DNA of 64,000 nucleotides from positions 62,001 through 126,000 of the forward strand of contig JAMWET010000727.1 in NCBI GenBank assembly GCA_024036415.1, in the 5' to 3' direction. Source of the DNA: Prochilodus magdalenae (taxonomy: Eukaryota; Chordata; Actinopteri; Characiformes; Prochilodontidae). This document shows, in pieces, positions 1-26,377 of the stretch; the first letter of the stretch is position 1, and each line of letters begins with the position of its first letter. Under the pieces are notes generated by a model. That model was not told the DNA's origin. It worked only from the letters and a program-made list of their open reading frames with translations, and did no database searches. Made by a program: the position numbers and the translations under genes.

Positions 1-394
1 TTTAGACTGAAAGCTCACTACAAGACTCAGACATCAGTAATCATAACCATTTAATCAAATAAGTTAATGTGTAGGAGCTATTAGAGGTATAAAAGGCTTC
101 TGGTTCCCATTACCACCACTGTGAACCAATCTGGCATGTTTCTCCTGAACACCACTGAATGAACTTGTTGGAATCCTAGCCATTTCATTAAGTCCAAAAA
201 AAGTTATCAGTAAGTAAACATGATTCACTCACAGGCTTAAATAAAATAAAACACATTTAGTGCAGCAGAGACCTGTTTCACTGAAAACCCAGATAAGGCT
301 GTTTAATGTTTCTCTGGTTAATGAGTAATTGATTGAGGCGAGTCTCTTAACACTGAAGTAAAGAGGTACAATTAAATGCTGTATTGCATGTGCA

Positions 395-557
<163 letters not shown>

Positions 558-718
558 TTGCTGTCCAAAAAAAACATGTACCCCTATTTCTGCTGATTTT
601 TACATTCATGCCTATTTTGATCACATGACTAAATGATGTGATTTGATTACATTCTAAATGAGGTTTTTGGCCTCTCCTGTAAAGTTGCCATTTTGGAGAT
701 ACCTCATTTTCTTCCGCG

Positions 719-749
<31 letters not shown>

Positions 750-755
750 TATAAT

Positions 756-1389
756 ACAATGAGATAATCCAAAGCACCATCTTAGTCTACAACAAAAAAG
801 GCCATCTTACTATTTCCCCAGAATTACCTTGTTACTCGCTCTCCCTTTCATTGCCTTTTAATTTTACAGTGCACTCCAAACAATACAAATGAATAATTGC
901 GCTTTATATGGGCTGTATCTTCCCATATGAGTGCGTTCGTCTGTGTGAATGACAGGACGACTTAAGTAAACAGTGTGTACACATTACAGCATAGGTCTCT
1001 GAGACAAAGTTCTAAGGGTATAGCATTTTGGTCTCTCCCTTTGGCTTGCGTGAGACTGAAAGGAAGGACGTTTTAACTCTCTCCGTATCTGCAGGCCACA
1101 GTCACGCACATTGCCCTGCAGAACCTCCACCACCATTTATTCTCACGTACAAACTCCTGTCAGACTGCTTCCCTCTCACGCAACCCAGTGTGTCACCCAG
1201 GCACATGCGAGCAGGCACTAACACGTACGCACCTCTTAAACACAGCACTGTTATGTATTCAGGCTGCTTGACCATTCAGCTACATGCATAGCTTGCTTTG
1301 GTCAAGCACTAAACTAGGCCACTGTTATATTGTTCAGTCAGTCTTCCGGAGCAATCAAAAAGGGGCCATGAAGTGCTGAAAGGGATCTG
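756..1389. other. gene-free stretch upstream of the sulfotransferase cluster
   Basis: No exon, RNA gene or recognisable repeat was seen here. Short open frames have no codon or domain character. Confidence 0.6.
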
Positions 1390-1653
1390 AATGTACAATC
1401 AGAGTGAGGAGAGGAGGGGGATGGAAAAAAGAAAGTGTGGTTCTTTGCTTAGAGAGTCATTGCAACAGAGAGTTTGACAGACCACAAGAGAGTGGACAGG
1501 AAGTACAACAAGAAGGTGATAGGACCCCTGACAGTGTGCACAAGCTTCAGTTGTATGAGCAACAGAACAAAGTTTGAATGTTCTTCACACGACACTATGG
1601 CATGCTGAGGTAGATTGCCATCATAACGACCACACTTACTACACTATTTACTT
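1390..1653. repeat. direct repeat R1, upstream copy
   Basis: A diverged copy of this block recurs in the same orientation at about 3428-3684. The best-matched stretch is around 1460-1653, with shared strings such as CAGTGTGCACA/TAGTGTGCACA and TAGATTGCCATCATAA. The two copies flank exon 1 of sulfotransferase gene A. It has no coding similarity to any sulfotransferase exon, so it is either a mobile repeat or a local duplication. Confidence 0.8.
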
Positions 1654-1998
1654 TTCCATCAAATTATATTTCAGTATATCAAGAGTAGTTTCATGACAGA
1701 ACATGCAGAACATGACAGGTCTCCCAAGCAAGAGGAGTTCCTTTAGTCATTCCCTCCAAATACCAGACTTTACTGGGCTTCCTTCAAACTGTCAAAACCA
1801 TTTTTTCTCCAGAATGTGCTCTGTTCTGGCCTAGGAAGTGGTTCAGTTATGCTCATACATTTGTGTTCAGACTAGAACAGTATAGTGTGGCACTCAGCCA
1901 GCTCTGGAGTGAACTTTGTATGAGAGTAGGGAGTTCCCTGGAGAATCAGAACATAATGCAGTGTGGCGCTGGTTGGTTGTTTTGGATTGACTTGTGGA

Positions 1999-2009
1999 GG
2001 GGCGGGACA
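1999..2009 (+). promoter_or_regulatory. GC-box in the putative promoter of sulfotransferase gene A
   Basis: The 11-mer GGGGCGGGACA lies 180 bp upstream of the gene A start codon. The identical 11-mer lies 196 bp upstream of the gene C start codon (21787-21797), within a longer homologous stretch that includes TGTTTTGGA and GTGG. An Sp1/KLF-type GC box retained between paralogues at the same distance suggests a core promoter element. That is inference; no TATA box was seen. Confidence 0.5.
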
Positions 2010-2178
2010 CATCCGCAAGTGCACAGATAGAAAGACGGGGGAGGGGAAAAGTAGAAGAGCAGTGCAAGAGAACTGGGCTCTAGGACAAAAAAGGACAAAA
2101 GCAGTCTGAAAACAAGAACAAGCAAGAGTGCAAAAAGAAGAGGATCTAACAAGGACACTCTGCACCACTCACTTCATC

Positions 2179-9004
<6,826 letters not shown>

Positions 9005-10490
9005 AGCGCCATGAATCCCACATACTGTAAATGACGCTACCCATTTCATAAACATAAACTTTAGTGTATTTGCTTATCCATGCGTTTGTTTCAGTTTTCT
9101 TTTTCTCCTTGACCTATTCACAAACAAGCACAAGCAAACTCTCACCCTGAGGGTAACAATTCTGTAGTGCTGTTTTTTTCTTTTCCTTACAAATGTTCTC
9201 CTGTATTCTCCTACGCTGCCAGACTATTCAGGTGAAACTACAGAGTAAACAGTCATTGTGGTATTGTTTAGTGTTCTGGAAGAACATGCTGTGAGGGTCT
9301 ACAAAGCTCTGTAATAGTCCAAAATAGTGCTTGGTTGAAAATCACTGCATGAAGCTGCTGAGAGAATGAACTGAAGAATGATCACAGTCACTTCTAAGGT
9401 TTTTTCAGTTGAATTATGACATTATTGCCACGGTCATATTGGAATGCAATCATAATATTCTAGCAGGATTGTGTAGTGGTTTTTATGTGCAGTAATGAAA
9501 TTATCATAGTTTACATTGGAGAACCCACCCAAAGAAAAAAGGGACTCCCTGATTCCTTCTCGTTAATTAAAAGAAATTTTAAAGATCAGCTGAATTTACC
9601 AAGAGAAAAGAATGCCAGTCTAATATTTACAGAGACAGTACCAAATAAGAAATCATTCCCACTGACAAACTCCACTAAAATGTATGTGTTACATTATATG
9701 GGTGCACTGCACTCTACAATAATACCATAAATAGGTTACTTGAATTAAGAAATTAAGAAAATATTCATTATGAATTAAGAAATGGTGAGGCACTCAATGT
9801 AACAGCAATATTTAAATTTTAAATCTATTCAAAATCCATGTTGTCAAATTTTCTACTATGTTGAGGAATAATACACATATGCATATCATTTATGTACCCT
9901 CAATGTTGATCTTCAAAAACTGGCATTGGTGCCACATAGAATATCAGTTGTAAAGCAAGCCTATAAAAAGTTTAATATGTTACTTTTTACCGTAGTGCCA
10001 AAAACACATAGCAGGTCCCTGGACTTTGTTTAAAGGCTTACATTGCCAACATGCACAAAGGCTATCCATCTGCCTCATGCTGAGTCATCTTTATTACATA
10101 AACATAATAAAATATTAATATCAACATCAAACATCTTACATAGAGTATGGCCATTCTGACCTTAGGAACATTTTTATCAGTTTTATCATCTGGGCTACGA
10201 GCCATATAATGAGATTTTTTGGACCACTCTAACAAGGTGGAAGCCTGTAGTTTCTCTGAAAGGAAATGAAAACATGCTAGCGTTTAGTGTTGCATAAGTT
10301 ATGATAAAAATAAAATCAATATGTTTATATCTGATCTACAGATCCACTACTGTATTTTTAACAATAAACAAACGTAAATATGTTCAGATGTGAGAAAAGC
10401 CTGATCACAACTCATCAGACTCGGTTTTCAATGCTGCAGACTTTGTACTCTTTACGCTTTAAGACCTAGTTCTATCCAGTGTGTGTAACT
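9005..10490. other. spacer between gene A and the decayed copies
   Basis: This holds the 3' flank of gene A and AT-rich sequence. No canonical AATAAA was found in the first 100 bp after the stop. No exon or recognisable repeat was seen. Confidence 0.5.
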
Positions 10491-10491
10491 C

Positions 10492-10808
10492 GTCATTCAT
10501 TCATGGTCTAAGCTGCTTATATTTCTGGGTCACTGGGGCTACTGGAGCCTATCCCAGCGCTCAGTGGGCGGAAGGCAAGAGGCACTCGGGATAGGCCGGC
10601 AGTCAGTCACAGGGCTGACACACAGACAAACCCATTCTCTCTAACACAAACACACACAGACCTGCATACCTAGCAGCAATTTAGCCTCTACAATCTACTT
10701 GACTGCATGTCTTTATACTGTAGGCGGAGACCCACACAGAGGACATGCACACTCCACACAGAAAGAACACGGGTTGTCCCAACTGCGAACTGAACCCAGG
10801 CACTTCCT
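10492..10808. repeat. fish interspersed repeat (LINE-tail-like family)
   Basis: Contains the widespread fish repeat wording CTGGAGCCTATCCCAGC, then CAGGGCTGACACACA, CTGCATGTCTTTATACTGTAG and CATGCACACTCCACACAGAAAG. The family is recognised from general experience with fish genomes; its formal name is not asserted. Confidence 0.75.
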
Positions 10809-11649
10809 GTGACTCATGATGTAATGGATGTCATTGATCGACAAACCCTTGATCTCTTTGTTTTTGCATAACTTAAAAATACCAGCTGGTAGCAAAAATA
10901 AAAAAAATAAGCATCATTTTTCACTTCACTACCAGAAATATGTCCAAAAGGAACAAAATCACTGACTGTACAGAATACCAGTGACTTTGCGTGAGAGTTG
11001 GTCACAGCAGCACCTGCTCCAGCTCTTCTTCATCAGGGACCACCAGGGTATTTTATATTCTAGGTCTGTTCCACTTTGGCATTCTGCATCATATTTATCA
11101 AGTACCTATCATACTTTCAAGTACCTTTTCCTGAGGCTGCTGGGAAGCTTTGTGGCCACTGGCCTTGCCCGCTCTTTGATACAACATGCCTAAGAGCAGT
11201 AGGGTTATCATCAGCCTCTTCCTCATAAACAGAGACATCAGTAGTCAAAACAAATCCATAAGTCAGTCATAATGAAATTACTGGCTGTCATTACACGCAC
11301 ACAATTTCATTAAGAAGTTTATAATCCAATAATGTTGTCCTTCTGTGCAGCTAGTGCTCAGATCCTTCTTCAAACAGAAATGTAGGGTATGTTGGGTTCT
11401 ACTCTGTGAATGTCAGCGAGTTTTGCTCCACGGCACTAACATATTTCTATAATCACATCCAATGTTTTAATGGTGGCCTTACAGTGACATTTACAAATTC
11501 CACAGTCGCTCTATAACAAGCCCTTATCTTACAACAAAAGTAAAGTAAGAGCATTTGCAAATAAAGGTGAAGCAGATTTTCCAGGAAGTATGAGCTACGG
11601 TTTCAGCTATTTATCCTTTATTGAAAAATGTTTATTATTTTGAAATATG

Positions 11650-11852
11650 GTGGTCGGTGTAGCACGGCAGATAACCCCACTACCCGACAGGGAGCCACCA
11701 CCACATGTGGAAGACTGGAGCTTGAATGCTGTGCTACACCAATAAGAGTCCTTGGGCAAGACTCTTAACGCTACATTGGCCTACCTGTAACATGATTAAC
11801 CTTGTAAGTCACTCTGGATAAGAGCGTCAGCTAAATGCCATAAATGTAAAAA
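11650..11852 (+). repeat. tRNA-derived SINE, second copy
   Basis: Same family as 2921-3146: GGTGTAGCACGGCAG head, AATAAGAGTCCTTGGGCAAGA body, AGAGCGTCAGCTAAATGCC tail. It lies between relic exons 4 and 5 of P1. Confidence 0.85.
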
Positions 11853-12122
11853 TGGTTGGCTACCATGAGGCCACTAGGGACTAAATATGACCTTGTCCTT
11901 CTAGTGATAATCAAAGAAACCTACTTTTAAAAACTGCATCTGTAACATTACCATAACAGGGGACGAAACTAAACTCTGGTTTGAGCAGATCTTACAAAGC
12001 CTGCAACGTAATGAAAAGACATTTTGTCATCTACAGAGCCTCATGCAGTGTATTTAATATTAATACAGTACATTTAGATCTCAATACACTAGAGGTATTA
12101 TCAACTCTTACTCGTTCTCTAA

Positions 12123-12295
12123 TTTTTTTTTTTTTTGGTACTTCCGGCGCCGACGCAAGTGGCTGCCTGTTCCAGTAGCTCCGTCCGTATTGTGTGTTTT
12201 TCTAGAGTTTTCTACCTTTATTTATTTGTCTTTTTGCTTCTACACACGTCTCCTTGAATTTCCCTCTGGGATCAATAAAGTATCTATCTATCTAA
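12123..12295 (+). repeat. retroelement fragment ending in a TATC-type tail
   Basis: After a T run, GC-rich sequence (CGGCGCCGACGCAAG) leads to AATTTCCCTCTGGGATCAATAAAG and a TATC repeat. This 3' end is typical of fish LINE/SINE tails. A related ending (AATTTCCCCACTGTGGGATTAATAAAG) occurs near 63020-63047. Confidence 0.7.
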
Positions 12296-12934
12296 TTTTC
12301 ACATTGACTGGATGAACATGAGCAAGCCCAAGACATGAGACCTGAACACGTTCATGGAGAAGTTAGATGGAGAGAGTGAGTGAAAGAGTTACTACAACCA
12401 GTGGGATCTATACCACCCAGTGGCAGAGGATTTAGTGGAATCAATATAAAATGAAAAATGTATTTTATTAAATTAAAACTATGAATTATTATATACAGAA
12501 AACTATTAATTTCACAGAACAACTATTCGGGTACTTTTGGTATGACCTTGTGTTGATACTGGGAGAAGAAGAAGATACACTGAAACACTCACTACAAGTT
12601 CTAGAAACCATTTCACAAATGTTGTGATCTAGCCTGATCAGTGTAGTTCAACATTTTTCCCTCTTCCTTGTCAAGGTCACCGAGTGTGAGGTGGAGCATC
12701 AGACTCCTTCCTTGGTTTATCCGCAACAACAGAGAGGGAAAGAATTACAAAAGATGTTTATTTCAGTGCTATGAAGCAGAACAATACGACCAACTACAAT
12801 AACAACCCCTGTGGGACCCCAATATCTCATTGTACATGAGAAGGGTTAGCCAGACCCTGCTGATCTAGACTGTGGTATATTACCTTACACATGTTTTACT
12901 TGTCTTTCTGTGGACACTGGGACTTGTAACTAAA

Positions 12935-13205
12935 ACAATAAAAAAGTCCACCACAGAGTAATTACTATGTGGGTGGTGGGACATTTTCAGTACTGATGTG
13001 ACGCTGACATAGTGGTGGTGTGAGTGGCTCTGACAAAGCAGTGCTGCTGGAGTGTTGTGAATGTCCACTCTATTAGATACTGCCTTGCTGGTCCTCCTTG
13101 TAGATGTGAAGTCAGAGGCCGCTGTTAGACTATGTTGGCTGGATTGTTTTGGTTGGTGGACTATTCTCCATCCAGCAGTGACCCTGAGGTGTTTAAAACT
13201 TCAGC
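12935..13205. repeat. palindromic-type otophysan repeat, degenerate copy
   Basis: Contains GGTGGTGGGACATTTTCAGTACTG, GACGCTGACATAGTGGTGGTG, AAGCAGTGCTGCTGGAGT, TCTATTAGATACTG, GTAGATGTGAAGTCAGAGG and GTTGGTGGACTATTCTCCATCCAGCAGTGACC. This is a diverged copy of a repeat seen very often in characin and catfish genomes. The host-group inference rests partly on this. Confidence 0.7.
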
Positions 13206-13284
13206 AACATGTTCTAATGAACTTTCTACACATCTTTACATGTTGCCCCATCTTATCACTCTTAGCAATCAGCTCTCTCATTCT

Positions 13285-14545
13285 GTTATCTATGTAGTTC
13301 ACAATGCCAAAGACAAAACAGTGTCGTATTACAACTTTAACCGGGTGCACATGGGGGGCTGGAACACTTTTCTACAGACCTTCATTGATGGAAAAAGTCA
13401 CTTTCAATGGCAAGTGTTCGTGACAGTGATTTAGTGATGTCTTGTGGAGAACTTGGCTATACAACCCTTGCAAGGTCAGGGTGCATACCCAAAAGGTTCC
13501 TCTCATAGGACCTCCACAAATCAGAGTGCAACTCTCAGAAAGAGTGTCTGGTTTGTTCTAGTGACAAACTGGAATGATGTTTGAACTGCTGTGGTAACTG
13601 TTACAGGAGGGAAGGGTTCCACCTTGATAAGAATAAGTACTACTAGTACTAATAACTAGCTATTGTCACACTACCAAAGATAACTTCAAACTTCAGAAGA
13701 AGATGGACCAATTAAGATGCTCTCATTTTCACAAAGAGAGCAGCAGCTAATGCTAGCAAACAGCTGAACAGAAAGGGCTCTAATGTCCTCACTTTCTTAC
13801 TGGCTGGTTTATGGTGGTCTGATGAGGGGCACATGTCAAAATGGAGGTAAACTGGTGTAATATAAATGCCTTTTATGGGGGTGTGAGGAAGGGTGCCAAA
13901 CATTTGCTTTAGCAAACCAAACGCTACATATTGCACTGCACCAGTTGAGGTCCATTTTATTGACATTTCAGATCCCATAACATCTTTCTCTTCCCCTTTA
14001 TCCATGATTGGTTCTTGGTATGATCGAATGTGTGTGGACTGAGAGAAGAAACAGACATACAGCCAGTCTACAGTTCCAGACATGGACTCGATGTAATATG
14101 ACTCAGTCATGCTGACTGAAGGCCATGGGTAATACAGAGATAGATTAAGAGTCTAGACATTCTACTGTCAATGATTAAAGAAGGACTGATATCTCAGTGT
14201 ATATAGTGCAACTATAATCACATCATCCTAGGATAGATACTACATTAGAAGAAGCTAATGACTAAGACCTGGAATAGGACATGATCAAAATATGGAGTGA
14301 TGGTTTATATACTGTTTGTATCTTCCAGTTGCACTGTCTAAAAGATACAAGATAACTGTATCTCGGTATTAGGAACCAATTTGTCCTTTACAGTGTTCCT
14401 TACCAGAAACAAACCCAGGCCTACACAGAAGTAAAGATGTTAGTTCCCTGTTGAGTGTGTATTTCTCTCTCTGTATTTGTTTCTATAAGGAAAGTTGGGG
14501 ACAGGAAGAGTCACTTTACTGTGGCTCAGAATGAACAGCTGAAAA
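13285..14545 (+). pseudogene. decayed sulfotransferase copy P2
   Basis: The exon 5 relic at 13285-13396 is open (VIYVVHNAKDKTVSYYNF...), but Arg of the PAPS-binding ARNAKD is replaced by His and about five codons (QPEPGD region) are missing. A short exon 6 relic (about 14009-14062, with TGA replacing a Trp-like codon) is followed directly by a scrap of exon 7 (about 14065-14092), so the intron and most of exon 7 were deleted. An exon 8 relic at about 14490-14545 keeps VGD and VAQNEQ wording. No exons 1-4 were found. It cannot make a functional enzyme. Confidence 0.82.
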
Positions 14546-14625
14546 CTCCAAACAGTAGTTTTTTGATTGGCAGTGTAAAAGGACTCTTTTTGGTACATAA
14601 GCCCACACAAATGTCATTGCCAGGT

Positions 14626-14636
14626 AAAAAAAAAAA

Positions 14637-14676
<40 letters not shown>
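14626..14676. repeat. poly-A followed by TA microsatellite
   Basis: About 15 A followed by about 17 TA units, just after relic exon 8 of P2. Confidence 0.95.
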
Positions 14677-14677
<1 letters not shown>

Positions 14678-15857
14678 ATTATGCATCTTCTATTGTGCAT
14701 GTTGGCATAGTTTATTTCACACACATTTATCTTTTCTTTTCTTCATCTATTCTCTTCAGGAACTGAGATTTTAATAACCTCTTATTGTCAAGTTATATAA
14801 AGGTGTGGACACACTATTGACACAAGTTCATTGTTTTAACCATGGTGGTGTTGTGTTTTAAACTCGTTTCTCATATTTAATTAAACTGAAGATGGTTTTG
14901 TAAGGTTTATAATAGCTAAAATGGGACATTGTGAGGAGAATGTGAATTTTAATGACACGGAGACAAATATGCAAATTTCTAGAGGCGGCAGTGATACCCC
15001 TTCATACTGATTGGTAACAACAGAAGGAATAATGATGCAGCACAAAATTACATCAGGTAATTCCATCTCTCTCCATGAGGTGTGAGGTTAATGAGACTTG
15101 TACTTGCACTAACTCTGTCTTGACAAAGCCATTTAATACATCTACATACATCTACCTACATGCAATACATCATCAGCTGGTGTTTTTGTAAATAGGTTCA
15201 TTTCTATCTAGTTTTGTATCCGGTGTTCTCTCTCTCCTGGAGGGTATTGCTCACATTCACAAATTAAGATGGTCTTTTTTTGGTATACTATGGTATATTA
15301 TTTTATTAAGTTAAAGAAGGACCAGCCCCCTGGGTTTGGTGGCTTGTTTTAAGTTTAGAGAATGAGCTCAGAAAAAGCTTTTATTAATTTGTCATTGTTA
15401 CTGTTAACCTATTTTACGATAAAGGTTATGAAAAATAAGAGAACAACCATTAACAGATATGTGTATATATCAAAAAGTCTATTAAGTGGTGTTTTAGCTT
15501 ATTATTAGTAGAATATAACTGCGTATTAAAATATTCTGTGCCCTGTCCATGCACATTAACAACATACTGTGGCCTCCTCTAGACATCCCTTTGCCTCCCA
15601 AGGGCCACTAAAAATCATGGAATCACCCCTGCAGATAAATCTAGAAGTCTCCATAAGGGATCTGTGTTTTTATGGCACACAGCGCAGCGGTGACTATGTA
15701 GGATTAAAAAAAAAACCAACAGGGCAAAGATCAGCTTTGACAGGACTACAAAAGTGGAGACAACACAGAGGGAGAACCAAAACAGGGAAAGGAAAGGAGT
15801 GCAATTAAAAATAAAACGCCAACAAGGACACGTTACTGTCGCGTTACTGACTTCATC

Positions 15858-19764
<3,907 letters not shown>

Positions 19765-19879
19765 AGATTTACAGTGTTTGTTTTTTTTATTTTTTCTAAA
19801 GTGTTTTTATGAGCATAGAGTTTGATATAGTATGGCAAAATTGTCCATACGGTCAATTTATGAAAACTATACTGGAAGG

Positions 19880-20350
19880 CATTTACAACCCAAATTCTAA
19901 AATGCAGTGTAAAACTGTAAATAAATGTAAATAAAAACTGAATGTTATGATTCGCAAATCTTATAGACCCATATTTTTTTCACACTAGAACAAGAACACA
20001 TTTTACCATTTCATGAAAATTATTAACTTGTTTAGAACATTGAGATCAACACATCTCAAAAAGGTTAACACTGACAGACAGTAGTATTAACAAATTACAT
20101 GACTGGGTATACAAAGAGCATTTTAGAGAGATAGTCTCTCTCAGAAGCAAAGGTCTGTCTAAACATTGTGGAACAATTTTGAAAAAAAAAAACGTTCCCT
20201 AGTGTAAAATTGTGAAGACTCTGGATATCCCACCATCCGCGGTACATCACATCAAAAGAAGATTTAGAGAACCTGGAAAAATCCCTGTGCGCAAGAGACA
20301 AGACAGATGGTCAATACTGAATGCGTGTCACCTTTCAGGTCCACGGGCGG
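19880..20350. mobile_element. non-autonomous DNA transposon, diverged, widespread fish family
   Basis: Contains GTAAATAAAAACTGAATG, GCAAATCTTATAGACCC, AACACATCTCAAAAAGGT, GTGAAGACTCTGGATATCCC, ACATCACATCAAAAGAAGATT and TACTGAATGCGTGTCACC in the usual order of a common fish element. It starts about 115 bp after the stop of gene B and supplies the first AATAAA. Its family name is not asserted. Confidence 0.65.
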
Positions 20351-20555
20351 CACTGCATTATAAACAGGCAAGACCAGCTAGAATCCTACCTCAAACAGGA
20401 ATGGTACAACATTCCTCTCGCAAAACTCCCAAAAAGCTATTCATCTTCTCACTTCCCAGACGTTCACATAGCTGGGATGACTGGAATAGGACTGTGGTGG
20501 TCATGGTTTGGTTTGGTGATTACCAGAATTATACACTCATAGTTTAAAAAATAAT

Positions 20556-20653
20556 TGCAGAAAGAGTTGCACCCAGAAGAAAACAACCGCCAGGAATTAA
20601 GCTTGGTGGTTAGGTGTGACATCGCGAGACATGTGACTGATTCAAGTAAGCAA
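20556..20653. mobile_element. Tc1-like terminal fragment (family T)
   Basis: AGTTGCACCCAGAAGAAAACAACCGCCAGGAATTAAGCTTGGTGG resembles terminal sequence of the Tc1 remnant near 48050-48090, and the reverse complement of 48745-48765. Confidence 0.6.
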
Positions 20654-20752
20654 GGACAGGCTTTCACATTACTATGGCTCAGAATGAGCAGTTTGGCAAA
20701 CATTACAAAGAGAAGAGGAAGAACACAACCTGCCAGTTGCACAAAGATTTAC
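20654..20752 (+). pseudogene. orphan sulfotransferase exon 8 relic
   Basis: ATGGCTCAGAATGAGCAGTTTGGCAAACATTACAAAGAGAAGAGGAAGAACA matches the end of exon 8 in genes A-D (AQNEQF-(D/G)-HYK-K-KN). No other exon of this copy was found. It directly abuts transposon debris, so it is probably the surviving end of a deleted tandem copy. Confidence 0.8.
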
Positions 20753-21786
20753 GGAATCCAATATATTGCACGCTACTGGTCAATCCAGTTTATTCTGGTT
20801 GGTCCAGCACATCTTTGTCCTGTATTGGTACTGGCATGTATCATTAAGTATTTGCTGTCTTCTCACGCACAGGGTTCAACCAGGCAACTTTTCTCTCACG
20901 CACATGCACACACGCAAGCACATGCAAACCTGACAGTGATTTAGTAGGGGAAGATAATGACAGACAGATAATGACATGGGCTTTAACTGTGTACATAAAC
21001 AAACAGTTTAGAAAACAAACTGGATTATCAGCATATTTTGGTGTTTTAACACAAAGATAAAAAAATCTTCTTAAAAATTAACCCACAAATTCAAAAAAGA
21101 GAAAAAGAGAGAGAGAAAGAGAGAAGGCACTCCAACAGAAAGACTAAATGAAGAATAGAATGGACAGGAAGCAGGAAACATGCTAAGATCTCTACCACCC
21201 TCAAGAGTCTCTCAGTGCACTGTAAAGTTACACAACACACAGCTGAATAACCAGCATGACCAGAACAGTAGAGCAAAGCTCATGTGTTGCCATAATTAAG
21301 ATGTTACTGATACATTACTGTTATACTTACCGTACTGAAGCACATTATTCTTTCCATTGGTTTAACAGAACACTGCATATTTCATTACACCTAGACTCTA
21401 GAGGTCTCCAAAGGAAAAAGGGGCCCCTAAATCTCAGTAGGTTTATCCAGACATAACAGACATTTCCTACTACAACCACCAAACCTGTTTTTTTTTTATT
21501 CTGGAATGTGTCCAGGTATTCAAGGCAAGGAATCAGCTATGTTTGTAACGTTGGATTTGCTGCACCCAAATGGATCTTGCACTGAAATGCACTGAGATAA
21601 GAAAATGAGAGTGACAGTCATGACAAACTACACCTTAAATACCTCAACTGGGAAGTAAAGCCAGATTTTATTGTGTGCGTGAGAATGGGGAGTTTCCTGT
21701 AGCAACAGAGCATTCTTCAAAAGCAGAGATTACACAGGCAGTTATTTGAGCCTGCATGTTTTGGACTAGTGGAAGTTACCCTTGAA

Positions 21787-21797
21787 GGGGCGGGACA
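21787..21797 (+). promoter_or_regulatory. GC-box in the putative promoter of sulfotransferase gene C
   Basis: GGGGCGGGACA is identical to the gene A element at 1999-2009. It lies 196 bp before the start codon of C, in homologous flanking sequence. No equivalent was seen upstream of gene B. Confidence 0.5.
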
Positions 21798-21982
21798 TAG
21801 CATATCTGTGAGTACAGCAATTACAGGCAATGAAATAAAGAAGGGGGGAAAGATCAGGAGTGAAACACCTAGGAGCTGTGCAAGAGAAAAGAGCTCCAGG
21901 AGGACAAGCTGCTAAAAGAGTAGTGAAAAGGTGCTAACGGTAACAGGACAAGCAAGGACATTTTCGTATTACTTACCTCAAC

Positions 21983-25600
<3,618 letters not shown>

Positions 25601-25679
25601 GATTTATGATCTAATTCTAATATGGACCTGCCTAGTTTATGTAATTTTTGAACTTTTGTTCCTTTTTGTTCCAATAAAG

Positions 25680-26377
25680 GTAATTGTTTGGTGAAACAAC
25701 AAATGTGTGCCTACCTCTCCCAAGTTGATCTTTATTATGTTAAATGGGTGTGCATTTAGATGGTGCCTATTCTTTTTTTTACTTTAACATAATTTCACCA
25801 AGCCATGAGGCTTTGGAGAAAAGACATTTTGATGTTGTACTCCAAATAGCAGGTCAGAAATTGAGATATCTTTGCATTCAGATGGCTTTATTTTTATGTT
25901 GAGTTGGTTTAAATCCCTACTCTTTGCAGTTCAAAGCCAATACAAACAACCATACAAATTGTATTCAAAATACAATGGCCAATTTAGATGGCCCAGCCTC
26001 AGGATCTTTCCTATTATAAGACTGTTTTATTTATTTGTTTATTCGTTCATTAATTCATGGTCAATTCCACAGGCTTCATGTACTCATACTTCTCGTAGGT
26101 AAAAGCACAGATTTGATAAGTTTAACATTATAGTTCAGTCAAACCATTTTACAAACACAGTGCAGTGCAACTAAAAAGTGGTTCAAATTCAGTTCAAGCA
26201 CCCACCAGTTCAAGTTCAGTTAAATGTAAATATTCACCAGTGTTTTTTGATCACTAATAATGAAGAATTTCCCACTGTGGGAAATCATAAATGAATTACA
26301 GGTCACAGTTTGCAAATTTAAGATTTGTAAAATGGATATGCTAGAATTTTCTCAGCCCTGACCTACAGCTGTGCTGC
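25680..26377. other. spacer between gene C and the piggyBac-derived gene
   Basis: AT-rich sequence without an exon. TTTATT at 26026-26031 is an AATAAA on the - strand, about 350 bp beyond the stop of the piggyBac-derived gene, and could be its poly(A) signal. Confidence 0.5.

Larger units (their letters stand above)
11037..12847 (+). pseudogene. decayed sulfotransferase copy P1
   Basis: Relics occur in correct order and strand: exon 3 (11037-about 11150, GGACCACCAGGGTATTTTAT...), the end of exon 4 (about 11341-11391), exon 5 (about 12301-12375, with an in-frame TGA where PEPGD should be), exon 6 (about 12528-12608) and exon 7 (about 12676-12847). Exons 1-2, the catalytic-His part of exon 4 and exon 8 are not recognisable. 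Frames are broken by stops and indels. A SINE and a poly-T-led repeat with a LINE-like tail lie inside. This was a tandem duplicate of genes A-C that is now dead. Confidence 0.85.

Noticed and set aside
20212..20547. 111-codon open frame after gene B
   Set aside because: Lies in a DNA-transposon remnant; no transposase motif is intact.
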